Shown here piece after piece: positions 17,880 to 26,168 of a stretch of DNA of 64,000 nucleotides (its first letter is position 1; every line of letters starts with the position of its first letter). The notes under the pieces were generated by a model, which was not told the DNA's origin, ran no database searches, and saw nothing but the letters and a program-made list of their open reading frames with translations. The stretch covers positions 795,501 through 859,500 of the forward strand of contig NZ_CP025513.1 in the NCBI RefSeq assembly GCF_003491345.1, in the 5' to 3' direction. The translations under genes and the position numbers were made by a program. The DNA comes from Neorhizobium sp. SOG26. GTDB lineage: Bacteria; Pseudomonadota; Alphaproteobacteria; Rhizobiales; Rhizobiaceae.

Positions 17880-19115
17880 ATGACCGACAGCGTTACCGAC
17901 CGTTTTCTCCGCTATGTTGTGATCGATACTCAATCCGATGCCAAATCGCTGACCCAGCCTTCAACGATGAAGCAGCGCAAGCTGGGCGAACTGCTTGTCG
18001 ATGAGCTTAAGGAAATCGGCATCACCGACGCTCATCTCGATGAGCACGGTTATGTCTACGCGACCATCCCGGCCACGACGACGAAGAACAACGTCCCGGT
18101 CATCTGCTTTTCCGCGCATATGGACACCGCGCCTGATTTCTCCGGCACCAATGTAAAGCCGCAGATCGTCAGGAATTACCGCGGCGGCGACATCCCGCTC
18201 GTGGGTGACAAGAGCAGGGTCATTCGCACGGCTGAACACCCGATCCTCAACACGATGATCGGCCATGACATCATCACCACCGATGGCACCACGCTGCTGG
18301 GCGCAGACGACAAGGCCGGCATCGCCGAGATCATCACGGCCGCCGAATACCTGATCAACAACCCGGACATAAAGCACGGCGCGATCCGCATCCTGTTCAC
18401 CACCGACGAGGAGATCGCTCGCGGGGTCGACAAGGTCGACCTGAAGAAGCTCGGCGCCGATTTCGCGTATACGCTCGACGGCGAAACGGCGGGCACGATC
18501 GAAGATGAAACCTTCTCGGCGGACAGCGCAGAGATCAGCATCCAGGGCGTCGCGATCCACCCAGGCTTTGCTTACGGCAAGATGGAGAACGCGATCCGCA
18601 TCGTCGGCGCCATCATCGATCGCCTTCCGAAAGACCAGGCGCCGGAAACGACGCGGGGACGGGACGGCTTCATCCACCCGACGGATGTTTCAGGCACGAT
18701 GGAAGGCGCCAAGCTTTCGCTCATCATTCGCGACTTTACCGAGGCGGGGTTGAAGACGAAGGCAGCGTTGCTGGAGGAAATCGTCAAGGAGGTGCTCAGC
18801 GGCTACCCGGGCTCCACCTACACGCTGCGCGTCAAGGAGCAGTACCGCAACATGAAGGTCGTGCTCGACCAGCATCCGGAGATTGTTGAATATGCCGAAG
18901 AAGCAATCCGGCGCGCGGGCATGACGCCGGTGCGGGGCAGCATTCGCGGCGGGACGGACGGATCGCGGCTGTCATTCATGGGACTGCCGTGCCCGAACCT
19001 CTTTGCCGGCGGTCATGCCTTCCATTCGCCGCTCGAATTCGTCAGCAGCCAGGACATGGAAAAAGCCGTTCACACCATCGTTGAGCTTGCGAAGCTCTGG
19101 GAGGAGCGGGCCTAA
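17880..19115 (+). CDS. pepT: Peptidase T (tripeptide aminopeptidase)
   Basis: Cytoplasmic M20-family metallopeptidase of 411 residues that removes the N-terminal residue from tripeptides. Zinc ligands are visible: His80 and Asp82 in FSAHMDTAPD, Asp in GADDKAGIAE, and Glu-Glu in TTDEEIARG. The C-terminal RGGTDGSRLSFMGLP segment is characteristic of the family. The ATG at 17880 matches the usual PepT start; an ATG at 17748 would overlap the divergent secreted-protein gene and add 44 unrelated residues. It stands alone. Confidence 0.93.
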   Translation: MTDSVTDRFLRYVVIDTQSDAKSLTQPSTMKQRKLGELLVDELKEIGITDAHLDEHGYVYATIPATTTKNNVPVICFSAHMDTAPDFSGTNVKPQIVRNYRGGDIPLVGDKSRVIRTAEHPILNTMIGHDIITTDGTTLLGADDKAGIAEIITAAEYLINNPDIKHGAIRILFTTDEEIARGVDKVDLKKLGADFAYTLDGETAGTIEDETFSADSAEISIQGVAIHPGFAYGKMENAIRIVGAIIDRLPKDQAPETTRGRDGFIHPTDVSGTMEGAKLSLIIRDFTEAGLKTKAALLEEIVKEVLSGYPGSTYTLRVKEQYRNMKVVLDQHPEIVEYAEEAIRRAGMTPVRGSIRGGTDGSRLSFMGLPCPNLFAGGHAFHSPLEFVSSQDMEKAVHTIVELAKLWEERA

Positions 19116-19176
19116 ACGGATTTCGCCGCCGGGTGCCGGTCAGGCATCCAGCGGCGACATGGTGTCGATAGCCTGA

Positions 19177-19446
19177 TTAGCGGCAGACACGCGTCGTGCG
19201 CACAACCATCTCGCCGTGGCGGTAGGTGCGGACCTTCTTGGTGAAGCAGTCACGTTCGCGCTGGCGTACAACGTGGCGGACGCGGTCACGCCCACGATGG
19301 TGGAAGCGGGGACGTTCACGCTCGCGGTGGTAACGGGGGCCGTCATCGCTGCGGATCGTGATGCTGGCGCTCTGCGCCATCGACGGGCCTGCTGCAGCAA
19401 AAACGGACGAAAGCGCAATCGCCGACGCGAGAATGATGTTCTTCAT
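19177..19446 (-). CDS. Small secreted basic protein under general-stress-type promoter
   Basis: Protein of 89 residues with a signal peptide cut near residue 25 (SMA before QSAS). The mature part is rich in Arg and His and ends RTTRVCR with two cysteines, so a disulfide is possible after export. No named family is recognised. A perfect EcfG-type promoter lies 32-57 bases upstream (19478-19503), so it probably belongs to the general stress regulon. It resembles the 17355 gene in plan: signal peptide, basic body, VCR end. Confidence 0.7.
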   Translation of the reverse strand: MKNIILASAIALSSVFAAAGPSMAQSASITIRSDDGPRYHRERERPRFHHRGRDRVRHVVRQRERDCFTKKVRTYRHGEMVVRTTRVCR

Positions 19447-19477
19447 GGGATCCTCTCCTGTTCATACACCCGCAGGC

Positions 19478-19503
19478 AACGCGGTGCCCCCGGCCCATGT
19501 TCC
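19478..19503 (-). promoter_or_regulatory. EcfG general-stress promoter
   Basis: On the minus strand GGAAC (19503-19499), 17 bases, then CGTT (19481-19478). This is an exact match to the alphaproteobacterial EcfG/RpoE2 consensus GGAAC-N16/17-CGTT. Transcription would start near 19470, about 24 bases before the ATG of the small secreted protein. Confidence 0.72.
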
Positions 19504-19674
19504 TTTGAAGAGCGCCCGTCGACTTAAGTCCACCGTTGCTGCAGCTTCAGCCGAAGCGCATCAGAAGCGGTCCCGCTACAGGAAATATTCTTTAGACATG
19601 ACTTCCGGAGCCTGGACATACTTCGTCTCACCACCGCTGATCTGCTGCATCTGCAAGAGATTTCGCAAAGCCGG

Positions 19675-20049
19675 CTACGGCCGGTCTTCCTCATATTGCG
19701 GAAGATCGAGAGGTGCCAGCCAGTTTTCCCGCCGCTTCGCCCAGACCTCATAGGATGGTTCGAGGTCTGTCGGAGCCATGTCGAGGGAGCCGACGCGGAT
19801 CTCGATCTCGTCGCCTTCGCTCTCGTTGAAGACGCGCGAGCCGCATTCCGGGCAGAACCCGCGCCCCTGATAATACTTCACCTCGCCCTTGCTTTCGAAG
19901 GCATGGCGCGGCCAGACGCCGAAAGTGACGAAGCTGGAGCCACTTTCCTTGCGGCAATCGGCGCAATGGCAAAGACCGATCCGCAGCGGCACGTCTTTCA
20001 CTGCGTATTGGATCTGCCCACACAGGCAACTGCCGGATCTGATTATCAT
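19675..20049 (-). CDS. GFA-family zinc protein (glutathione-dependent formaldehyde-activating enzyme-like)
   Basis: Protein of 124 residues with the zinc-binding pattern of the GFA/CENP-V family: SCLCG near the N-terminus, CHCADCRK, and CPECGS. Family members bind glutathione adducts, but most, including probably this one, have no proven activity on formaldehyde. The ATG at 20049 is chosen because GGAGG lies 6 bases before it; the ATG at 20055 overlaps that site. About 225 bases without any gene separate it from the small secreted gene, and I see no convincing feature there apart from the EcfG promoter. Confidence 0.87.
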   Translation of the reverse strand: MIIRSGSCLCGQIQYAVKDVPLRIGLCHCADCRKESGSSFVTFGVWPRHAFESKGEVKYYQGRGFCPECGSRVFNESEGDEIEIRVGSLDMAPTDLEPSYEVWAKRRENWLAPLDLPQYEEDRP

Positions 20050-20190
20050 CGCCATCCTCCAGATTTCCAAATGAGGTAGGGCGTTCGTCGGGCAAGAAAA
20101 GTCGATTGATGCTGATCATGGCAGCTGACGGCCGAGGGGGACATAAAGCCGCAAGCCGCGCGTCGTGCTTTTACGGCCGGGTTGGATGCA

Positions 20191-20206
20191 TTACCTTCAT
20201 TGGTAA
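20191..20206. promoter_or_regulatory. Palindrome upstream of the hemoglobin gene
   Basis: TTACC (20191-20195) and GGTAA (20202-20206) form a perfect 5-bp inverted repeat with a 6-base spacer. It lies 24 bases before the preferred start of the truncated hemoglobin gene. It may be a regulator site, for example for a nitrosative- or redox-responsive factor, but the regulator is unknown. Confidence 0.35.
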
Positions 20207-20229
20207 ATCTAGGAGTTGTCGGGATTAGG

Positions 20230-20697
20230 GTGAACAGCGATCTACAAGGACGAGCCGCGCATGTTGCCGGGATACGCGAGCGCGCCGAAGCAGAGATGGC
20301 TAAGATCGGCGTCGACCAGGCCTTCATCGATCGGCTGGTGGAGACCTTCTACGCGCGCATCCTGGAACACCCGGAACTTGGGCCGGTCTTCGATGCCAAG
20401 CTCGCCGGTCGCTGGCCAGCTCATATGGAGAAGATGAAAAGCTTCTGGTCGGCGGTCGCCTTCCACAACGGGGCTTATGGCGGCAAGCCGGTGCAAGCGC
20501 ATGTCGGGGTGGCTGGCATGTCGCCCGAGCTTTTCCCGAAATGGCTGGCGCTGTTCTCCGATACCTTGTCCGACATTGCGCCGACCGAGGAAGCCAAGGC
20601 TTGGTTCATGGCAACGGCAGAGCGCATCGCCCGCAGCCTCACCCTTTCGCCGTTCTACAACCCGGCGCTCGACGATCCGGCGCGCAAGCAGGGGTGA
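20230..20697 (+). CDS. Group III truncated hemoglobin
   Basis: Heme protein of 155 residues of the group III truncated globin family, probably binding oxygen or nitric oxide in the cytoplasm. Family features visible are LVETFYARILEHPELGPVF, the aromatic/His region around WPAHMEKMKSFW, and the FHNGAYGGKPVQAH segment with the likely proximal His. The start is uncertain: GTG 20230 gives a length typical of rhizobial members, whereas TTG 20182 would place a palindrome inside the coding sequence. Its stop is 6 bases from that of the convergent recX. Confidence 0.83.
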   Translation: MNSDLQGRAAHVAGIRERAEAEMAKIGVDQAFIDRLVETFYARILEHPELGPVFDAKLAGRWPAHMEKMKSFWSAVAFHNGAYGGKPVQAHVGVAGMSPELFPKWLALFSDTLSDIAPTEEAKAWFMATAERIARSLTLSPFYNPALDDPARKQG

Positions 20698-20703
20698 CGG
20701 TGG

Positions 20704-21264
20704 CTAGCGGCCGGTCGCAGGACCTTCAGCCAGCCTTTCCTGTGCTTCATCGAGCGACATCTGGAGCACCCGTTTGCCAATCTCGAAGCTGAAGCCGCCA
20801 CGCGCGAAGGCGGACATCTCCTTGGCCTTGATCTTGTCGTCGAGTTCGCGCCTGCGGAACGGACCAAAGGCGCGTTTGCGTGCGAGCACAACGGCGGCAT
20901 AAAGGTCGTCCGCATCCGCGACCGCCTCGGCCACGGTGTCTCGCGCAATCCCCTTCTGGGTGAGCTTCTGTGCGATCGCCCGTTTTGACCGCCCACCGCG
21001 CATGCCGGACCGCGTGCCCATCTCGGCAAAGGCTACATCATCAAGCGCGCCGTTGTCGTAGGCGAACTTGACGGCGGATTCTGCAAGCGCCTTGACCTGT
21101 GCGTCCGTGATGCCTTCGAACTTCTGCCGCGCCTTGCGCGAGATCGCGTCGAAGAGCTGCTTCTCCGTGTGCATCCTTCGCTCGATGCGGTAGATCGTGG
21201 AGTTGCGCGCCCAACTGAACATCCGCGGCGTCGGAGTGTCCGATGTGGTTATGTCCTCTTCCAA
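20704..21264 (-). CDS. recX: Regulatory protein RecX
   Basis: RecX modulates RecA filament growth during recombination and DNA repair. The protein is 186 residues and consists of three-helix RecX repeats, with the family segments RRMHTEKQLFDAISRKA, GALDDVAFAEM and GGRSKRAIAQKLTQKG visible. The start is probably TTG 21264, because the preceding residues SDTPTPRM match the N-terminal pattern I expect in rhizobial RecX; ATG 21222 is the alternative. It is convergent with the hemoglobin gene and not adjacent to recA. Confidence 0.9.
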   Translation of the reverse strand: MEEDITTSDTPTPRMFSWARNSTIYRIERRMHTEKQLFDAISRKARQKFEGITDAQVKALAESAVKFAYDNGALDDVAFAEMGTRSGMRGGRSKRAIAQKLTQKGIARDTVAEAVADADDLYAAVVLARKRAFGPFRRRELDDKIKAKEMSAFARGGFSFEIGKRVLQMSLDEAQERLAEGPATGR

Positions 21265-21313
21265 ACGGACATGCCTTCCGTCTTTCCCAATCCGGTGCTC
21301 GTTATATCTCGTT

Positions 21314-22084
21314 CTAAACGAGATCGGCCAAATAAGTGTTTTCGGCCCTGGACTGAGCGTAAGCGGACGGATCGATATCTGCGAAGATCAGCGTTTCGCC
21401 TTCGGCGGGTGCCCTGGCAACCAGCTTCCCATCCGGCGCCGCGATCCGCGAGAGACCAGCATAGGCGAACAGCTCGTCTGATCCGCAGTGGTTGATATAG
21501 GCGACAAAGACCTGGTTCTCGAAGGCGCGCACCTGGATCATGTGCTCGGCGATGAATTGTCCCGACCAACCCGTCGGCAAAGCGGTGGGCACGACCACGA
21601 GATCGGCACCACCCTTTGCAAGATGCCGGACGTTTTCAGGAAACTCCACGTCGTAGCAGATCAGGAAACCGATTTTGACGTCATCGAGAGTGACCAGAAC
21701 CTGTCGCCGGTCTTCTTGGCGGAACCACGCACGCTCATAGGGACCATAGAGGTTACATTTGCGGTAGACCGCCGTTTGGCCCTTCCCGTCGGTGAAGAAG
21801 GCGCTGTTAAAGGTCGCGTCATGCGTTTCTTCCGCAAATCCGGCAACGATCGCAATGCCGTGTCTCGCAGCAACCTCCGAAAGCTGATCGGTGACGGGCC
21901 CGTGCGCGGGTGTGGCAAGATCCGGAAACTGGTCGGCCGCGCCATAACCCGTGAGCGCCAGTTCCGGTGCAATCAGCAGTCGCGCACCCTCTGCGGCCGC
22001 CCTCTCAGCCGCCGCTTCAATCTTTGCCAAATTGGCGTCAACATCACCAACGATCGGCTGCATCTGGTAGCCGGCGATCTTCAT
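21314..22084 (-). CDS. Carbon-nitrogen hydrolase (nitrilase superfamily)
   Basis: Amidase-type hydrolase of 256 residues with the Glu-Lys-Cys triad visible: Glu41 in APELALTGYG, Lys109 in YRKCNLYGPYE and Cys143 in FLICYDVEFPE. It is the last gene of the polyamine-type operon, 10 bases after a permease gene. With the ureohydrolase at the head of the operon it may act on an amide or carbamoyl derivative of the imported amine, for example N-carbamoylputrescine-like compounds (inference). The ATG at 22084 has AGAGG 7 bases upstream. Confidence 0.87.
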   Translation of the reverse strand: MKIAGYQMQPIVGDVDANLAKIEAAAERAAAEGARLLIAPELALTGYGAADQFPDLATPAHGPVTDQLSEVAARHGIAIVAGFAEETHDATFNSAFFTDGKGQTAVYRKCNLYGPYERAWFRQEDRRQVLVTLDDVKIGFLICYDVEFPENVRHLAKGGADLVVVPTALPTGWSGQFIAEHMIQVRAFENQVFVAYINHCGSDELFAYAGLSRIAAPDGKLVARAPAEGETLIFADIDPSAYAQSRAENTYLADLV

Positions 22085-22094
22085 GAGCATGCCT

Positions 22095-22889
22095 CTACTT
22101 CTCTTCCGACATCGCGCCCAACAATTTCGGCAGGTCACCGAACCTCGCGACCAGGCCAAAGACGACGGCTGCGACAAGCAGGAACAGCACCGTAACCGAT
22201 GCCATGGTCGGCGTGTAACCATAGCGCAGGGCATTGAAGATCTTGATGGGCAGCGTTTCCATGGTGAAGCCCACCGTCATGTAGGCGACGATATATTCGT
22301 TCAGCGACAGAACGAAGGCAAAGGCATAGCCGGAAACCAGATAGGGCAGGATCAGCGGCAGCACGACAGTGCGGAACACAGTCCGGTCATCGGCGCCCAT
22401 GGTCGCGGCCGCTTCTACCAGCGAACGGTCGATCGCCGAGAACCCAAGAGACAGCGTTACCAGCGGCAGGGTCACGAAGAAGATGCCGTGGCTCACGACC
22501 GCCGTCCAGGACTGGCCGTAGAAGCCGGTGGTCGCCCAGAAGGTGAGGAGACCGAGTGCGGTGATGACGGGCGGGAGCGTGAAGGGGGCGACGCCCAGAA
22601 GCTGGAAGATGTTAGCCCAAGGCGCAACGCGGCGCCAAAGGAACCAGGCAAGCGGCAACGCGATCAGCAGCGCCAGTAGCGCGGATGAGGCCGCGAGCGT
22701 CAGCGACGCGATGAGGGCATTGCGCCATTCCGGATTGGTAAAGATCTGGCCGTACCAGGACAGCGAAAAACCCTGCGGCGGGAAGGTGAGCGACTGGCGC
22801 TGGTTGACCGAGACGCCAGCAACGACGATCAGCGGGAGCGCCAGGAAAAGCCCGACAGCGAGGAAGAACAGACGGCGCAGAGCGTTCAT
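22095..22889 (-). CDS. Spermidine/putrescine-type ABC permease (PotC-like)
   Basis: Inner-membrane permease of 264 residues with six predicted helices. The EAA-type loop reads VEAAATMGADDRTVFRTVVLP. PotC-like subunits import polyamines or related cations. Its start overlaps the stop of the PotB-like gene by four bases, and it is followed by the amidase gene after 10 bases. Confidence 0.9.
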   Translation of the reverse strand: MNALRRLFFLAVGLFLALPLIVVAGVSVNQRQSLTFPPQGFSLSWYGQIFTNPEWRNALIASLTLAASSALLALLIALPLAWFLWRRVAPWANIFQLLGVAPFTLPPVITALGLLTFWATTGFYGQSWTAVVSHGIFFVTLPLVTLSLGFSAIDRSLVEAAATMGADDRTVFRTVVLPLILPYLVSGYAFAFVLSLNEYIVAYMTVGFTMETLPIKIFNALRYGYTPTMASVTVLFLLVAAVVFGLVARFGDLPKLLGAMSEEK

Positions 22890-23740
22890 TTCGCCTCCTT
22901 CTGCCGGCCGGCGTAGAGGGCGAGACCCACCAGCGCGAGCGACACGAGCACGAGGAACACGGCCATGGCCGCGGCGAACGGCATGTTGGATTGGTAGACC
23001 GCCTGGTCAGTAATGAGCACCGAGAGCGTCCAGTGCTGCGGTCGCCCGAGAAGTTGCGGCAGCAGGTAGGATCCCAGCGCGAAGATGAAGACCATGATCA
23101 GCGTTGCGAGGATCGTGTTGCGCAGCGCCGGCACGACCACGGTGAAAAAAGCCTTGATCGGCGAGGCGCCAAGCGTGCGTGCCGCTTCCGTCAGCGTCGG
23201 ATCGAGCCGGACAAGGGCGGGATAAATCACCAGCACCGTATAGGGGAACGCCTGGTAGGTCATGGCTGTCATCACCGCGCCGAAGCTCGGGGTCAACGCC
23301 TGCGGCTGGCTCACCAGCCCAAGCCAGACCAAGAGGTTGGTGAGGCCGGCCGTGCGCGAGAAGAGCGTCGACCACGCAAAACCGATCATCACCTCGGAGA
23401 GTGAGAGAATGCAGAGCAGCGCCACCAGCCAGATCACTTGTATTCGGCGTTTCGAGCGGGCCAGCAGGTATGTGAAGGGAATACCGAGCACGACGCAGGC
23501 AATCGCGACTGCAATAGCCAGGAACAGCGAGAAGCCGAGAACCTTTCCGAAGAACAGGCTCAGGAAGCGGGCGTAGTTGTCGAACACGAAGTCCGGCGTG
23601 TAGAAGCCGCCCTGCTGGCGTTGGAAGAAAGAGACGGCGATCATCGTCGCAAAGGGCACGACGAAGAACAGCGTCAGCATGCCCGCCGGGAAGAAAAGCG
23701 GCCCGTAGTCAGCCAATCGCTGCGGCGGCTCGCGTCTCAT
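22886..23740 (-). CDS. Spermidine/putrescine-type ABC permease (PotB-like)
   Basis: Inner-membrane permease of 284 residues, six predicted helices, EAA loop TEAARTLGASPIKAFFTVVVP. It pairs with the PotC-like subunit. Both ends overlap neighbouring genes by four bases, which indicates a single polycistronic message with the ATPase upstream. Confidence 0.9.
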   Translation of the reverse strand: MRREPPQRLADYGPLFFPAGMLTLFFVVPFATMIAVSFFQRQQGGFYTPDFVFDNYARFLSLFFGKVLGFSLFLAIAVAIACVVLGIPFTYLLARSKRRIQVIWLVALLCILSLSEVMIGFAWSTLFSRTAGLTNLLVWLGLVSQPQALTPSFGAVMTAMTYQAFPYTVLVIYPALVRLDPTLTEAARTLGASPIKAFFTVVVPALRNTILATLIMVFIFALGSYLLPQLLGRPQHWTLSVLITDQAVYQSNMPFAAAMAVFLVLVSLALVGLALYAGRQKEAK

Positions 23741-24774
23741 CTCGCCAGCACCACACTGGTGGCCGGGTCAAGGCGGATGCCGACCTGCTGGCCAACCGAG
23801 ACTTCAGGCCGGCTCCGCGGTGAGGAGACCGCGATGACTTGGGTGCCGCCTGCCTCCACAAAGGTTTCGATCGCGCCGCCAAGATCGCGGATGAAGGTAA
23901 CAGTTGCGGGAATCGCACCATTGCCGGGCGCGGTAATCTGGACGTCTTCCGGCCGCACCGAAAGAACGCCCTTGGTGGTTCCCGCCGGCATCGAGAATGC
24001 TTCGATCGTCTGTCCGAGTATCACGGCGCGACCGGCACTGTCGGCTTCGACGGGAATAAGGTTCGTCTGGCCGATGAAGTCAGCAACGAAACTGTCGGCG
24101 GGGCGGCGGTAGATCTCGACCGGCGGTGCGGCCTGGCGAATCTCGCCCTTGTTCATCACCACGACCGTATCGGCCATGGTCATCGCCTCGCGCTGATCAT
24201 GCGTAACCACGATGGTGGTGATACCAAGCCGCTGCTGGAGCTGGCGCAGTTCCACCTGCATTGCCTCGCGAAGCTTCGCATCGAGTGCGGAAAGCGGTTC
24301 ATCGAGCAGGAAAAGTTTTGGCGAGATGGCGAGTGCACGGGCAATCGCCACGCGCTGACGCTGGCCGCCGGAAAGCTTGTTGACGGAACGGTCGGCAAAA
24401 CCCGGCAGATGGATCATGCCGAGGAGTTCTTCGACGCGCTTCTTCTGCACGTCCTTTGCGACGCCGCGGATCCGCAGGGAGTAGGCAATGTTCTCGCCAA
24501 CGGTGAGGTGCGGAAAGAGCGCCAGAGACTGAAACACCATGCCGAGTTCGCGCTTATGGGTCGGCACACCGGTAATGTCGGAACCTGCAAGCTCGATCGA
24601 GCCCTGGGTCGGGAGGTCGAGGCCGGCGATCATCCGCATCAGTGTGGTCTTGCCGCAGCCGGATGGGCCGAGCAGGCAGACGAACGTGCCTTCCGGCACG
24701 GAAAGGCTGACGTCGTTGACGGCGGTAAACGTGCCGAACTGCTTCGTCACGTGATTGATGTTCAGTCCGGACAT
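23737..24774 (-). CDS. Polyamine-type ABC transporter ATP-binding protein (PotA-like)
   Basis: ATPase of 345 residues. Walker A is GPSGCGKTT (about 36-44), the signature LSGGQRQRVA and Walker B LLDEPLSALDA follow, and a TOBE domain is in the last 80 residues. The ATG at 24774 is chosen because the conserved N-terminus starts there; the longer frame to 24888 would translate the palindromic repeat upstream. It energises the PotB/PotC-like pore. Confidence 0.92.
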   Translation of the reverse strand: MSGLNINHVTKQFGTFTAVNDVSLSVPEGTFVCLLGPSGCGKTTLMRMIAGLDLPTQGSIELAGSDITGVPTHKRELGMVFQSLALFPHLTVGENIAYSLRIRGVAKDVQKKRVEELLGMIHLPGFADRSVNKLSGGQRQRVAIARALAISPKLFLLDEPLSALDAKLREAMQVELRQLQQRLGITTIVVTHDQREAMTMADTVVVMNKGEIRQAAPPVEIYRRPADSFVADFIGQTNLIPVEADSAGRAVILGQTIEAFSMPAGTTKGVLSVRPEDVQITAPGNGAIPATVTFIRDLGGAIETFVEAGGTQVIAVSSPRSRPEVSVGQQVGIRLDPATSVVLAR

Positions 24775-24821
24775 TCGGTCTCCGCGGTTAAAGCCGCTTT
24801 TCGTAAATGCAGAGCAAGCAG

Positions 24822-24961
24822 CCCCCTCATCCGGTGCTGCGGACCACCCTCTCCACAAGGGAGAAGTGAGCTGCTGCGCCGTCGCCACTCCGCCTCCCTC
24901 TCAGAAAGAAGGTGGCCAAGCGTTAGCGGAGGTCGGGACGAGGGGGTTCCTCACCCCGACC
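24822..24961. repeat. RIME-like intergenic palindromic repeat
   Basis: The element has inverted ends CCCCCTCATCC (24822-24832) and GGACGAGGGGG (24936-24946) with one mismatch, and inner inverted segments around CCACC-CTCTCC and AAGAAGGTGG. This is the pattern of Rhizobium-specific intergenic mosaic elements. A further stem GGTCGGG (24931-24937) with CCCGACC (24955-24961) overlaps its right end. It occupies the gap between binding-protein and ATPase genes inside the polyamine-type operon, where the folded RNA could reduce downstream expression. Confidence 0.72.
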
Positions 24962-24976
24962 TTAGCTGATTTCGGA

Positions 24977-26065
24977 TCAGCCGGCGATCATCTCCGTCCA
25001 CTTCTGGTTCAGGAAGTCGGACTTGGTCTGGTAGAGGTCGTAGCGCGGAATGATCGGCTCAATTTCGGAAGAAACGGCTGCAAACTCCTCATCGGTGAGG
25101 TCGAGCAGGCTGCGCTGAACAGTCGGCGAGGTGCCCACCTTGCGAGACAGGACTGCCTGCACTTCAGGCTGGCACATGTAGTTGATGAAGGTATGCGCTT
25201 CTTCGGTCTTCTTGGAGGCGCGGGAGATCGCCCAGCAACCGCTGTCCTGGATGCCGCCTTCCTTCGGGAAGGTCGAGCGGACCGGGTTGCCGTCGGCGGC
25301 GGCAAGGCCGGTGACGTCGTGGTAATACTGACCCATCGGGATTTCGCCCGACTTCAGTGCCTGTTCGAACTGCGCTTCGTCGCGGTACCAAAGGCGAACA
25401 TTCGGCTTCAGTTCGGCGAGCTTTTCCAGTGCCTTGACGATGCCTTCGTCGGTGTCGAGCGCGTTGGTGCCACCCATGAAGGTCTTTGCTGTCACCTCAA
25501 GCAGGAAGGAGTTGGAAACGAGTGCCAGCAGACCAAGCTTGTCGGCCTTGTCTTCGGCCCACATGTCTGCCCAGGAGGTCGGCGCTTCCTTGAAGACGTC
25601 GGTGTTGGACACCAGCGTGATGTACCAGGAAACCGCGCCGATGCCCGCAACGCGGCCATCCGGATACTTGTTGACGAAGCGCTCGATAAGGTTCTTCGAG
25701 TTCGGGATCTTCGCCATGTCGAGCGGCGCCCAGAGATCTGTCGACTGGCCCTTCAGCATGGCGACCTGCGACATCATCGAGACATCGGCCGGGGCAGCGC
25801 CGGCGCGTGCGGCCTGCTCAAGCTGTACGAGCCACGCTTCGCCGGTCGGCTCGGCAACCGATTCAACGGCGATGCCCGTCGCCTTGGTAAATTCCGCAAA
25901 GATGTTTTTTTCGAAGGAGTCCTTGAAGTAGCCGCCGTAGACGCCAACCTTCAGGCTCTTGTCCTGGGCGCGCAGTACCGCCGGCATGGCCAGCATGGAA
26001 GCGCCGGCCAGGCCTGCCCCGAGCACTGTTCTGCGGCTGATTTTCCCGTTGAAAAGATCGGACAT
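24977..26065 (-). CDS. Polyamine-type ABC substrate-binding protein
   Basis: Periplasmic binding protein of 362 residues of the PotD/PotF type. The N-terminus has a twin-arginine-like signal (SRRTVLGAGLAG, ending at about residue 33 before QDKSLKVG), so Tat export is likely. The family binds putrescine, spermidine or similar amines and guanidines. It lies between the ureohydrolase and the ATPase, followed by a RIME-like repeat, an arrangement that often keeps binding-protein levels above those of the pore. Confidence 0.9.
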   Translation of the reverse strand: MSDLFNGKISRRTVLGAGLAGASMLAMPAVLRAQDKSLKVGVYGGYFKDSFEKNIFAEFTKATGIAVESVAEPTGEAWLVQLEQAARAGAAPADVSMMSQVAMLKGQSTDLWAPLDMAKIPNSKNLIERFVNKYPDGRVAGIGAVSWYITLVSNTDVFKEAPTSWADMWAEDKADKLGLLALVSNSFLLEVTAKTFMGGTNALDTDEGIVKALEKLAELKPNVRLWYRDEAQFEQALKSGEIPMGQYYHDVTGLAAADGNPVRSTFPKEGGIQDSGCWAISRASKKTEEAHTFINYMCQPEVQAVLSRKVGTSPTVQRSLLDLTDEEFAAVSSEIEPIIPRYDLYQTKSDFLNQKWTEMIAG

Positions 26066-26141
26066 GTTTTTTCTCCTTTTGTTTGCCCGGGGGATGGTTC
26101 CGGCGGGCGAGTTCCCACTCTTGTTCGCAGTCTTACTTCGG

Positions 26142-26168
26142 CTTCAGCCCTTCACGGAAGGGCTGAAG
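26142..26168 (-). repeat. 12-bp perfect stem-loop at the end of the ureohydrolase gene
   Basis: CTTCAGCCCTTC (26142-26153) and GAAGGGCTGAAG (26157-26168) pair perfectly around a 3-base loop and include the ureohydrolase stop codon. On the minus strand no U-tract follows, so it looks like an RNA-processing or 3'-protecting hairpin between the ureohydrolase and binding-protein genes rather than a full terminator. Confidence 0.6.
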
